DNA from: Niveispirillum cyanobacteriorum
Lineage (GTDB): Bacteria > Pseudomonadota > Alphaproteobacteria > Azospirillales > Azospirillaceae
Direction: 5' to 3'
DNA: 64,000 nucleotides
NCBI RefSeq assembly: GCF_002868735.1
Contig: NZ_CP025612.1
Span: 868,001 to 932,000, forward strand
In this document: positions 33,494 to 41,370 of the stretch, piece after piece
How positions within the stretch are numbered: the first letter of the stretch is position 1
Layout: each line of letters begins with the position of its first letter
Translations under genes and position numbers: made by a program
Notes under the pieces: model-generated
The model's database searches: none
Told to the model about the DNA's origin: nothing
Seen by the model: the letters and a program-made list of their open reading frames with translations, nothing else

Positions 33494-35886
33494 TCTGCGG
33501 CCAGCCTTTCAAGCCCCGACAGGTCCGTCGCGTCAGGCCAGGGTGTACCTGTCAGACGCGGATACCAGCGGGCAGGATCATCGCCCGTGCTAGCGCGGAT
33601 CATGTCCAGGCGGCGGACATTCGCCTCCCGCCCCGACAGGACCATCAGCATGTCGTTCATGCCGCCCAAGTCCAGCCGTGGCACGATGGAATGGTTGGCA
33701 TGGCGGACGAGGAAGCAGCGCCCATGCGCCGGCAGGCCCCGGATCAACTCCAGCTCATGCGCCGAAAGGCCAAATCCGGCGCAGTAGTCATCCTCCCGCG
33801 CCTTTGGATTGGGCATGAAGATCATGGTGGCGGTCTGCTCGACAATGGCACTGGCGATGCGGCTGTCCAGTGCGTCTCGCGCCGATTGCGTGGCAAAGCC
33901 GACAATGGCGTTGCGCTTGCGCAGCGTCTTCAGCCAGTCGCGGATGCGGGCCGCAAAGACGGGATCGTCCAGCGCCTTCCAGCCCTCATCGATCAGGATC
34001 ATGGCCGGATCACCGTCCAGCCGTTCATCAATACGGTGGAACAGATACATCATGGCCGGCGTGCGCAGGGCAGGCACATCCAGCAGCGCCGTCATATCAA
34101 AGCCCAGAACCCGAGCGTCCAGATCCAGCCGGTCCACCTCATTATCGAACAGCCACGCATGTTCGCCGGCACCGATCCAGGGCGACAGCCGGCTGGCCAG
34201 ATCGCCCGGCATGGGCCGCGTGGCCCCCGACAAAAGTTCACGGAAATGCCGCAGGCGACGCAGGTGCGGGGCATGCTCGAAACAGGCATCGACGGCATCG
34301 GCAATCGCTGCCTCTTCCTCTGGTCCTTCCGCCTTCAACAGGCAGGCCAGCCATAGACGCAGGAAGGCACGGTTGACGGCACTGTCGGGCAGGTGCAGCG
34401 GGTTCATGCCCGACGGTTCACCGGGCAGCAGCCGGCTATAATGCCCACCGATCCCGCGCAGGAAAATCTCCGCCCCCCTGTCCTTGTCGAAGAAGATGGT
34501 GCGCGGCTTGTATTTCTGCGCCTGGGCAGCCAGGAAATTCAGCACCACGGTCTTGCCCGACCCGGATGGGCCGATGATGGTGAAATTGCCCAGGTCGCCT
34601 TCATGAAAGTTGAAGAAGTACGGGGTGGCGCTGGTTGTCTCGAACATGGCCACGGCATCGCCCCAATGGTTGCCGCCGGCACTGCCCAAGGGGAAGCCGT
34701 GCAATGACAGGAAGCCGGCGGCATTGGCGGTGGAGATCAGGGCGCGGCGGACCAGAAAACGCTCATTGCCGGGGAACTGCCCCCAGAATAGCGGCTCCAG
34801 ATTGACATCCTCGCGCACGGCGATTGCGCCGATATCGGCCAGGGCGGCACCGGCCAGGGCCACGGCATCATCCAGACCCGCCATGTCGGATGCGCGCACC
34901 AGCAGTCCCAGATGATGATCGCCGAACCCCACCTGCCCCGCCGAAAGCGCGTCGCGCGCCATCAACATCTCGGCCCGTTCGGTCACCGTCTCCTCATCCG
35001 TCGCACGGTGGCGGCGCAGCGCCAGATCCATGCGTTCGCGCGCCGTCTGCCGGTCCACCGGGGCGAAGCTCTCCGTCAGGGTCAGTTCGACCGGCAGGCG
35101 AAGAATATTGTCCAGAAGACCGGCACGCGTCGCGTCCGGATATTCCTTCACCGACAGGCCGGCGGCCACCTGCCGGCCTGTCGGTCCCGCCAGTTCCAGC
35201 GCATCAACACCAAAGCTGACGCGGGAATAGGGGATATGGCGACCGATGTCGGTGGCCTTGGGCGGCAGCAGCACGGGCCGCATCTCCCCATTATACAGCG
35301 CCGACAGCAGTTCCAGCACCTCTGAACAAGGGCCATAGGCGGTGTCATAGGTACCCAGCACGCGGGCGCCATAGGGTTCCAGACCGGCCAGCAGGGCCGT
35401 GACGGCCGCTTCCAGGGCTCGGCGGTCGGCATCCAGGCGCTGGGCCGACCGACCCTGCGACAGGATGCGATCCAGCAGCCCGGCCTTGCCCCGTGCTGGG
35501 CGGCGCAGGATGGTCAGGAACTGTTCATTGATGAACAGTCGCCGGTCGGCCAAGCGTTCCTGCCAGCGTCTGTCGATCAGCCCGGCCAGCGGGCTCTCGA
35601 AACTGGCCGTCAGTTCCGGCTGTATCCGACGGCGGATGACATGGTGATAAACCACATGCCGCGCATCCAGGGCAGACCGCAGCATCACCTCCCGCACCGC
35701 CAGCCGGTGGTTCAGCGCCTCTGAATCTTCCGTTTCAAACGGCAGACCCGCCACATGGATGGTGCGCAGCAGCGACCCGTCGCGTAGCAGCAGGCTGCCA
35801 TCGTCCAACAGCGCCTGATAGGGCAGCCGGTCCCAGGCGCTGGCTTCACGACCGGCCCAGGAAGCAGGACCTTTCCATGTCGGCAT
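33490..35886 (-). CDS. virB4: Type IV secretion ATPase VirB4
   Basis: The large T4SS ATPase (798 residues). The N-terminal CagE/TrbE/VirB domain covers roughly residues 60-400. Walker A GPSGSGKTVVLNFLA is near residue 439 and the Walker B region AMILIDEGWKAL near residue 625. ATG at 35886 is preferred to an upstream in-frame start (35958) because GGAGAAG lies five bases before it and the longer version would overlap virB3. It energises pilus biogenesis and substrate transfer. Confidence 0.9.
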   Translation of the reverse strand: MPTWKGPASWAGREASAWDRLPYQALLDDGSLLLRDGSLLRTIHVAGLPFETEDSEALNHRLAVREVMLRSALDARHVVYHHVIRRRIQPELTASFESPLAGLIDRRWQERLADRRLFINEQFLTILRRPARGKAGLLDRILSQGRSAQRLDADRRALEAAVTALLAGLEPYGARVLGTYDTAYGPCSEVLELLSALYNGEMRPVLLPPKATDIGRHIPYSRVSFGVDALELAGPTGRQVAAGLSVKEYPDATRAGLLDNILRLPVELTLTESFAPVDRQTARERMDLALRRHRATDEETVTERAEMLMARDALSAGQVGFGDHHLGLLVRASDMAGLDDAVALAGAALADIGAIAVREDVNLEPLFWGQFPGNERFLVRRALISTANAAGFLSLHGFPLGSAGGNHWGDAVAMFETTSATPYFFNFHEGDLGNFTIIGPSGSGKTVVLNFLAAQAQKYKPRTIFFDKDRGAEIFLRGIGGHYSRLLPGEPSGMNPLHLPDSAVNRAFLRLWLACLLKAEGPEEEAAIADAVDACFEHAPHLRRLRHFRELLSGATRPMPGDLASRLSPWIGAGEHAWLFDNEVDRLDLDARVLGFDMTALLDVPALRTPAMMYLFHRIDERLDGDPAMILIDEGWKALDDPVFAARIRDWLKTLRKRNAIVGFATQSARDALDSRIASAIVEQTATMIFMPNPKAREDDYCAGFGLSAHELELIRGLPAHGRCFLVRHANHSIVPRLDLGGMNDMLMVLSGREANVRRLDMIRASTGDDPARWYPRLTGTPWPDATDLSGLERLAAE

Positions 35887-35911
35887 TGGACTTCTCCACC
35901 AAAACAGGGCG

Positions 35912-36190
35912 TCATGCGCCGTAGGAGTTGCTGCGCCAGCGCTTCCAATTGCGGACACGCGGGCAGGTGGTGACCTTGGTCAGCCAGAGATCGAAAATGC
36001 GTGGTTCGCGAAGGCAGGCCAGATAGCCGGCGGCATGCACCAGAAGTGCAACCGGCAGGGCCAGAAAGGACCGCGTGACCAGAAAGGCCTCGGTCGTCAC
36101 CAGCAGATTGATGACGAAGAAATTATAGGTCACGCCCGCGAACATCTGGGGCCGGGTCAGGGCACGGAATACGGGTGCGCGGGCCAGCAT
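35912..36190 (-). CDS. virB3: Type IV secretion protein VirB3
   Basis: A 92-residue inner-membrane protein with two helices (motifs RALTRPQMFAGVTYNFFVIN and RSFLALPVALLVHAAGYLAC) and the typical YDPRIFDLW-like C-terminal segment (REPRIFDLWLTK). It is encoded directly after virB2 with a one-base overlap and before virB4. Confidence 0.87.
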   Translation of the reverse strand: MLARAPVFRALTRPQMFAGVTYNFFVINLLVTTEAFLVTRSFLALPVALLVHAAGYLACLREPRIFDLWLTKVTTCPRVRNWKRWRSNSYGA

Positions 36191-36507
36191 CAGCGGGACA
36201 CCGACGTCGTTGCCTGGATGCCAGAGACGATAGCCCCCGCACCGAACAGGATGAAGCAGCCCAGGACCACGGTCGCCCCGAAGCGCCAGTTCATCCGGCC
36301 CGTCAGCATCAGGAAACCGACCGCAGCCACCGCCATCACGGCGACCGTGGTCGCAACATTGCCCATCAGGGTGCCCTGCATCCAGGACAGGGCGGCGACA
36401 ATGGGGCCAGCCCCCTTTGGATCACCGCCGGCATTCTGCGCCAGGGCCGCATGGGCCGACAGCAGCAGGGGCGCCAGCGCCGCTAGGGTTCGTTTCAGGG
36501 TACGCAT
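36190..36507 (-). CDS. virB2: Type IV secretion pilin VirB2
   Basis: A 105-residue major pilin precursor. A signal peptide (MRTLKRTLAALAPLLLSAHA) is cleaved near ALAQN. The mature part has two hydrophobic helices separated by a short polar loop (TGRMNWRFG), as in conjugative pilins. ATG at 36507 has GGGAGAAAA upstream; the longer open frame is not supported. It is the first gene of the operon and is divergent from the response regulator. Confidence 0.86.
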   Translation of the reverse strand: MRTLKRTLAALAPLLLSAHAALAQNAGGDPKGAGPIVAALSWMQGTLMGNVATTVAVMAVAAVGFLMLTGRMNWRFGATVVLGCFILFGAGAIVSGIQATTSVSR

Positions 36508-36570
36508 GCTTTTCTCCCTTGGTGTCGCATCGGACTGGGACCAAGGGATAGGGGACGGGCTTTGCCGGCA

Positions 36571-36670
36571 TATGTCGGGACGATGGAACCCCTCGCCATG
36601 TTGTGTCAGGCGCGTTGCAACCGGGGGCAAAACCGTTTGCCCGCTGCAACATGCTGAAACAATCCGACAT
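36571..36670. promoter_or_regulatory. Divergent virB/response-regulator intergenic region
   Basis: The 216-base gap between virB2 and the regulator holds two copies of a CCGACAT element: 36571-36578 on the minus strand, 64 bases before virB2, and 36664-36670 on the plus strand. It also holds a long hairpin at 36614-36650, where GTTGCA pairs with TGCAAC outside and GGGCAAA with TTTGCCC inside, with an ACCG loop. Related CGACATAAT copies precede the dioxygenase gene. These may be binding sites of the adjacent OmpR-type regulator. Confidence 0.35.
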
Positions 36671-36723
36671 GGAGAGGCGATTTTCGGCTCGTACAGAGAA
36701 GGTCACGACGCCATAATCGGGAT

Positions 36724-37461
36724 ATGGATCTGATGACCCGCATATTGATCGTGGATGATGATCCGGGCCTGCGTGGCCTGATCTCCACATTCCTGGAACG
36801 GCACGGTTACCGCACCGACACCGCTGGCAATCCGCCTGAAATGCGGGCGAAACTGGCTTCGGGCAGCTACGACCTGATCGTCCTGGACGTGATGATGCCG
36901 CAGGAGGACGGGTTAACCGCGCTGAAGGGGCTGGTGGCCGGGGGTGGTCCGCCGGTCATCATGTTGTCCGCCGTGGGCGGGGATGTCGACCGCATTGTCG
37001 GCCTGGAAATGGGTGCGGAGGATTACATGGAAAAGCCATGCAATCCGCGCGAACTGCTGGCCCGCATCCGCACCGTCCTGCGCCGCAACCGTGGTGCTGC
37101 CGCCACGGCGGAACCGGCCACCGCCGCCCTGCCACCCGTGGCAGAAAACTGGATCGGCTTTGCCGGCTGGCGCATGCAGCCCGACAGCCGCATGGTGGCG
37201 GCCCCGTCGGGCCAGGATGTGACCCTGTCGGACGCGGAGTTCCGCCTGCTACGCGCCCTGGTCGATCATCCGCGCCGCGTGCTGACCCGTGATCAGTTGC
37301 TGGATTTCGCCCATGGCGAAAGCACCGATCATTTCGACCGCGCCATCGATGTGCAGATCAGTCGTCTGCGCCGAAAACTGGCCGCCGCCGATGACAGTGC
37401 GGAACTGATCCGTACGGTGCGCAATGAAGGCTATATGTTTGTCCCCACTGTCACGCGATAG
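36724..37461 (+). CDS. OmpR-family response regulator
   Basis: A 245-residue two-component regulator. The receiver domain has acidic residues in IVDDDPG, the phosphoacceptor D55 in LDVMMP, and the switch lysine in YMEKPCNP. A C-terminal winged-helix DNA-binding domain (about residues 140-240) ends with TVRNEGYMF. The partner kinase is probably the protein encoded at 38609, separated by the dioxygenase gene. The regulator is divergent from virB2 and may control the secretion operon (inference). An exact 12-base tandem repeat spans its stop codon. Confidence 0.87.
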   Translation: MDLMTRILIVDDDPGLRGLISTFLERHGYRTDTAGNPPEMRAKLASGSYDLIVLDVMMPQEDGLTALKGLVAGGGPPVIMLSAVGGDVDRIVGLEMGAEDYMEKPCNPRELLARIRTVLRRNRGAAATAEPATAALPPVAENWIGFAGWRMQPDSRMVAAPSGQDVTLSDAEFRLLRALVDHPRRVLTRDQLLDFAHGESTDHFDRAIDVQISRLRRKLAAADDSAELIRTVRNEGYMFVPTVTR

Positions 37462-37478
37462 GGATTGCGATAGGGATT
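37455..37478 (+). repeat. 12-base tandem repeat across the regulator stop codon
   Basis: GCGATAGGGATT occurs twice in direct succession (37455-37466 and 37467-37478). The stop codon TAG lies in the first copy, so the duplication did not change the protein. It indicates a recent slippage-type duplication. Confidence 0.7.
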
Positions 37479-37523
37479 GCGGCATTCCCGCCACACCCCT
37501 TCAGGAACCCGCCAATTTACCGC

Positions 37524-37549
37524 CGACATAATTTTTCAGGCGACATAAT
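37524..37549 (+). promoter_or_regulatory. Direct repeat CGACATAAT before the dioxygenase gene
   Basis: Two CGACATAAT copies (37524-37532 and 37541-37549) lie 17 bases apart, about 120 bases before the dioxygenase ATG. Direct repeats are the usual binding geometry of OmpR-family regulators, although the spacing is not the canonical 10-11 bases. Confidence 0.35.
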
Positions 37550-37669
37550 ATGACGGGGCCGGACGGACCCTTGAAATACGTCTGACATTCCCAGGCAACA
37601 TCCACCCGCCATCCCTTGAACCGCGAACGGCGGTGCCCCCGTCGGACACCCCCGAAACGGAGATAAGAG

Positions 37670-38560
37670 ATGAGCGAACATCATATCGAGGATCATGACC
37701 GTGGTCTGCTCTTCGACCTGGAAACCCTGAACACCAAGATCCTGGAACGCCGCCGCGCCCTGTCGCTGCTGGGCGGCGCCGGTCTGGCGGCCCTGCTCAC
37801 GGGCTGCGGCGGTGGCGGCGGGTCGGACAGCACAACGACCAGCAGCACAACCACCACGGGAAGCACGACGGGCGGAACCACCACTGGCGGCACCACCACC
37901 ACCGGCGGTTCCTGCGTCGATTATGCAAGCGAAACTAACGGCCCCTACCCCGCCGACGGCACCAACACCTCCAGCGGCGCCACCTCCAATGTGCTGACCT
38001 CCTCCGGTGTTATCCGGTCGGACATCCGGTCCAGCTTCATCAGTTCCACGACCCAGGCGACGGGCGTGCCGATGACGCTGACCATCACCTTGCAGAATTC
38101 CACGGGCTGTACGCCGCTGTCGGGCTACGCCATCTATATCTGGCACTGCGATGCGGCGGGCAAATACTCGCTCTATGACCTGCCGACCGAGAGCTACCTG
38201 CGCGGTATGCAGATTTCTGACAGCAATGGCCAGGTGACGTTCCAGACCATCGTTCCCGGCTGTTACCAGGGTCGTTATCCGCATATCCACTTCGAAGTTT
38301 TCACCAGCCAGGCCGCCGCAACCAGCGGCACGGGCCGCACCGCCGCCCTGATCTCCCAGTTTGCGGTACCGGGCAGTGTCTGCGCCACCGTCTATGCCGC
38401 CGGCGGCTATGGCAACAGCACGGCAGCCCTGAACGCTGTCACCCTGTCCAGCGATAATGTCTTCGGCGACAACACCGCCGCCCAGATCGCCGCCCAGACC
38501 CTGACCATGTCGGGCAGCGTATCGGCCGGTTACACCGCCAGCGTGACGGTTGGCGTCTGA
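37670..38560 (+). CDS. Intradiol dioxygenase-like secreted lipoprotein
   Basis: A 296-residue protein. A charged N-terminus with RRRALSLLGGAGLAALLTGCGG combines a twin-arginine-like signal and a lipobox (cysteine about residue 46). A serine/threonine/glycine linker (residues 47-82) follows, then a protocatechuate 3,4-dioxygenase-like beta-sandwich. YIWHCDAAGKYSLYD, and GCYQGRYPHIHFEV with Y199, H205 and H207, match the non-haem iron ligands (two tyrosines, two histidines). Such anchored intradiol proteins are widespread but few are characterised, so the substrate is unknown. It lies between a regulator and its likely kinase. Confidence 0.8.
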   Translation: MSEHHIEDHDRGLLFDLETLNTKILERRRALSLLGGAGLAALLTGCGGGGGSDSTTTSSTTTTGSTTGGTTTGGTTTTGGSCVDYASETNGPYPADGTNTSSGATSNVLTSSGVIRSDIRSSFISSTTQATGVPMTLTITLQNSTGCTPLSGYAIYIWHCDAAGKYSLYDLPTESYLRGMQISDSNGQVTFQTIVPGCYQGRYPHIHFEVFTSQAAATSGTGRTAALISQFAVPGSVCATVYAAGGYGNSTAALNAVTLSSDNVFGDNTAAQIAAQTLTMSGSVSAGYTASVTVGV

Positions 38561-38608
38561 CCCTGCGGCCGGTGGCTTGCCCCTTTCGCGGAACCGGGCC
38601 ACCGGCCT

Positions 38609-40105
38609 ATGTTGTTATTGTTTTCCCGGCGCATGGTGGCTGCCCTGTTGAAGTTGCCCAATCTTCTGGCCCGCTGGCCCCTGTTCGTCCGCATCTTTGT
38701 GCTGATGCTGGCAGGTGTGTTGCTGGCCCAGGCGTTGAACTTCCTGCTGCTGCTGGCAGCCCCCATGCCGCCACCCAGCCAGCACATGTTGGCCGGTGTG
38801 GCAGCAAGCTTGCGATCGGGCATTGCAGCACCCGGTTTTGAAGTCACCACCTCCGGTAAGCCGCCCCCCAATGCCGGTCCGTCGGATCGGCTGCGCGCCA
38901 ACCGGCAATGGCTGGTCAATGCGCTGGGGGAGGATGAAAGCTTCGTACGACTGGAACTGCGCGGGCCCGGTGATCCGGGTGGCCGCGGTCCTGGCCCGCG
39001 CGGCTTCCCCGGCGACCCTGATGGGGATCGCCCACCGCCACCGCACGGTGACCGCCCGCCACCGCCCGACAGGGGCTTTTCCGGCCCCCCACCGGGAACT
39101 GGACCTGAACCGGGGCCGGGACCAGGGCCGCGTTTCGGCGGCATGGTCCATCGTGACGACGCCATCATCGGCGACTTCTCCGCCGCCCTGAAACTGCCCA
39201 GCGGGGAATGGCGGATCGTGCAACCGGCAGGTGGGGGCCTGCGCGGCTGGTACTTGAGGATGTTCTACTGGCTTATCGCAGGGCTGGGCGTGGTTGTGCC
39301 ACTCGCCTGGTGGTTGGCACGGTGGCTGGCGGGTCCCATTGCCATGTTTGCCCAGGCCGCAGAACGGCTGGGCCGCGATCCCGCCGCCCCGGCTGTCCCG
39401 ACCAATGCGGGCCCGCCAGAGGTGCGCGCCGCTGCCACCGCCTTCAACCAGATGCAGGAAAGGCTGCGCCGGTACGTGGATGACCGAACCCTTTTGGTTG
39501 CCGCCATTGCGCATGACCTGCGCACCCCTCTGGCCCGGCTTGCCTTCCGGCTGGAAGAGGCGCCGGACGCCGTGCGTGAGGCGGCGGCAGGCGATATCGC
39601 AGAGATGCGGGAGATGATCGCGGCGACATTGTCGTTCGTGAAGGACCTGTCCCAGCCAGTCACACGCAGCACCATCGACCTTCAGGCACTGATCCTGCGC
39701 CAGACCCAGGCCAGTCGTCAGATGGGGGAGCCGGTTGCCGACGGGGTCATGCAGCCGGCCTGGATTGAGGGTGACGCATCCGGTATCGCCCGCATGCTGG
39801 ACAATCTGATCGGCAACGCCGTCACCTATGGCAGTTCCGCCCTGGTGCGTTTGACGACGGAGAAAGACAGCGCGGTAATTGAGGTTCAGGATGAAGGATC
39901 CGGCCTTCCCGATGCCCTTCTGGAGCGTGTGTTCGAGCCCTTCTTCCGCGTGGAACCTTCACGCAACCGGCATACCGGCGGGGCGGGTCTGGGTCTGGCC
40001 AGTGCGCGTGCCGTGGCACGGGCCCATGGGGGCGATATTATGCTGACCAACCGCCCGCCAGGGGGATTGGTGGCCCGTGTCACCCTGCCCCTGAAGCCCA
40101 TGTAG
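38609..40105 (+). CDS. Sensor histidine kinase with proline/glycine-rich periplasmic segment
   Basis: A 498-residue membrane kinase. Transmembrane helices at about residues 27-52 and 215-236 bracket a periplasmic region. That region contains an unusual Pro/Gly/Asp-rich stretch at about residues 118-180. HAMP follows, then the HisKA motif AIAHDLRTPLAR with phosphoacceptor H302, and the ATPase domain with N box DNLIGNAVTYGS, G1 VQDEGSGLP and GGAGLGLASARAV. It probably phosphorylates the regulator encoded at 36724. The first codons (to MVAALLK) could be shorter. Confidence 0.85.
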   Translation: MLLLFSRRMVAALLKLPNLLARWPLFVRIFVLMLAGVLLAQALNFLLLLAAPMPPPSQHMLAGVAASLRSGIAAPGFEVTTSGKPPPNAGPSDRLRANRQWLVNALGEDESFVRLELRGPGDPGGRGPGPRGFPGDPDGDRPPPPHGDRPPPPDRGFSGPPPGTGPEPGPGPGPRFGGMVHRDDAIIGDFSAALKLPSGEWRIVQPAGGGLRGWYLRMFYWLIAGLGVVVPLAWWLARWLAGPIAMFAQAAERLGRDPAAPAVPTNAGPPEVRAAATAFNQMQERLRRYVDDRTLLVAAIAHDLRTPLARLAFRLEEAPDAVREAAAGDIAEMREMIAATLSFVKDLSQPVTRSTIDLQALILRQTQASRQMGEPVADGVMQPAWIEGDASGIARMLDNLIGNAVTYGSSALVRLTTEKDSAVIEVQDEGSGLPDALLERVFEPFFRVEPSRNRHTGGAGLGLASARAVARAHGGDIMLTNRPPGGLVARVTLPLKPM

Positions 40106-40168
40106 CTGCAACTCGGTTAAGAATTCATTATAGTATATTTTGGATACAAACTTTCGTCTGATCGCTAG

Positions 40169-41013
40169 GGCCCAGACTCAATCAGGTCCAGTACGCTACG
40201 ATGGTTGCAATTACGAGGGTGGATAGGAAGTTTCTGGCGAGCTTGTCGTATCGAGTTGCGACGCGTCGGAAGTCCTTGAGGCGGCAGAAGACGGCCTCGA
40301 CCATCCACCGGAATCTGTACCTGACCTTGTCGAAGCGGATGGGCTTCTTGCGTGACTTTCTGCCGGGAATGACGGGCTTAGCGCCCCTCTCCTTGATCTT
40401 GGCCCGCAATTTATCGTTGTCATATCCCTTGTCGGCCAGGACATAGCGGCAACCATCAACCTCAGCCAGCAGGGTCTCGGCCATCGTGATATCGGAAACG
40501 TTGCCCGCCGTTGCTTGCAAGACCACCGGGAAGCCGAGCGTATCCGTCAGGGCGTGGACTTTTGTGGTCTGACCGCCCCTGGAAATGCCAATTGCTTGCG
40601 CGTTGCCCCCCCTTTTCCGCCGTGGGCACACCGATGTGCCTTCACGTAGCTGCCATCCATGGCCACGCTGGTCGTGATCCACTGCCCGGCGGCCAGCGCC
40701 TGTAATATCCGGTACCAGTGTTTGCGTCCGGACCAGCGGTTGAACCGATTGTAGACCGTGGTCGGTGGGCCATATTCCGGCGGACAGTCCTTTCAGCGGC
40801 AGCCGATCTTGAGTACATGAATAATCCCACTGATGATGCGACGGTCGTCAACACGCGGCGCACCAACGGTATGGCGGGGAAGGTGCGGCTCAATCGCTGC
40901 CCACGCTTCATCCGAAAGCCAGAAAATCCCCTGCATTCAATCCTCCAACGCATTTTTCACGCCTTGGAATCACACTCTCACAGCAATTTCAATGCACTAT
41001 TACGGTTCTGTCC
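40169..41013 (-). mobile_element. IS5-family (IS427-type) insertion sequence, inactivated
   Basis: An 845-base element bounded by CTAG on both sides (40165-40168 and 41014-41017), which is a plausible four-base target duplication. Its imperfect terminal repeats are GGCCCAGACTCAAT at one end and GGACAGAACCGTAAT, read inward, at the other. It contains one transposase split into two overlapping frames. The size, CTAG target and frame-shift layout fit the IS427 subgroup of IS5; the subgroup is judged from recalled features only. Confidence 0.72.
40182..40936 (-). pseudogene. IS5-family transposase, two frames, nonsense codon in the first
   Basis: The first frame starts at ATG 40936 (MQGIFWLSDEAWAAIEPHLP) and encodes the IS5 N-terminal domain. 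It is interrupted by TGA at 40793-40795 where KIGCRWKDCPPEYG is expected, a Trp-to-stop change at codon 48. The frame then resumes with KDCPPEYGPPTTVYNRFNRW and SVAMDGSYVKAH. At an A4G7 run (plus-strand 40606-40616) reading must slip by -1 to enter the second frame (GGNAQAIGISRGGQTTKVH), which continues to 40182 with DDE-type sequence. The slippery run fits programmed frameshifting, but the nonsense codon makes this copy non-autonomous. Confidence 0.8.
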
Positions 41014-41180
41014 CTAGACTGCCGTAGCATCCGGAAAGAGAAAGGGAAATCCACACGCCTTGACCCAATCATGAACCAAGCCGCATAACTCAATGGTGGC
41101 TCAATTCTCGACGGAAATCCCGGGTCAGTTCCGCGTGAAAATCAACAGACAATGCCAATGAAGGGCCGGAACGCCGCCCG

Positions 41181-41370
41181 GCGACGCATTTCGTCGACGG
41201 GCGCATCGTCTTCCCCGATGCGTCCGGCAAATGGTCGGTGTCGCTGTGGGGCAAAAACCTGAGCAATGAGGTGAAGCGTACTTTCCAGGGGGTGTTCCTG
41301 GGCGCTAATTTCGGCGCTTCCAACCCACCTCGCACCGTTGGTGCGACAGTCACCTGGAGAATGCGATTTG
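41181..41370 (+). pseudogene. C-terminal remnant of a TonB-dependent receptor
   Basis: The frame reading THFVDGRIVFPDASGKWSVS, then LWGKNLSNEVKRTF and ending TVGATVTWRMRF is the last strands of a TonB receptor barrel, including the expected terminal phenylalanine. The upstream barrel, plug and signal are missing. The natural stop (TGA at 41369) is out of frame by one base, consistent with decay. The remaining 41018-41180 bases show no recognisable feature. The remnant lies directly before the glycerate kinase gene, so the receptor was probably part of the same tartrate or sugar-acid locus. Confidence 0.72.

Noticed and set aside
29492-36507. Integrative conjugative element
   Set aside because: No integrase, relaxase, coupling protein, attachment-site repeat or tRNA target was found around the virB operon.
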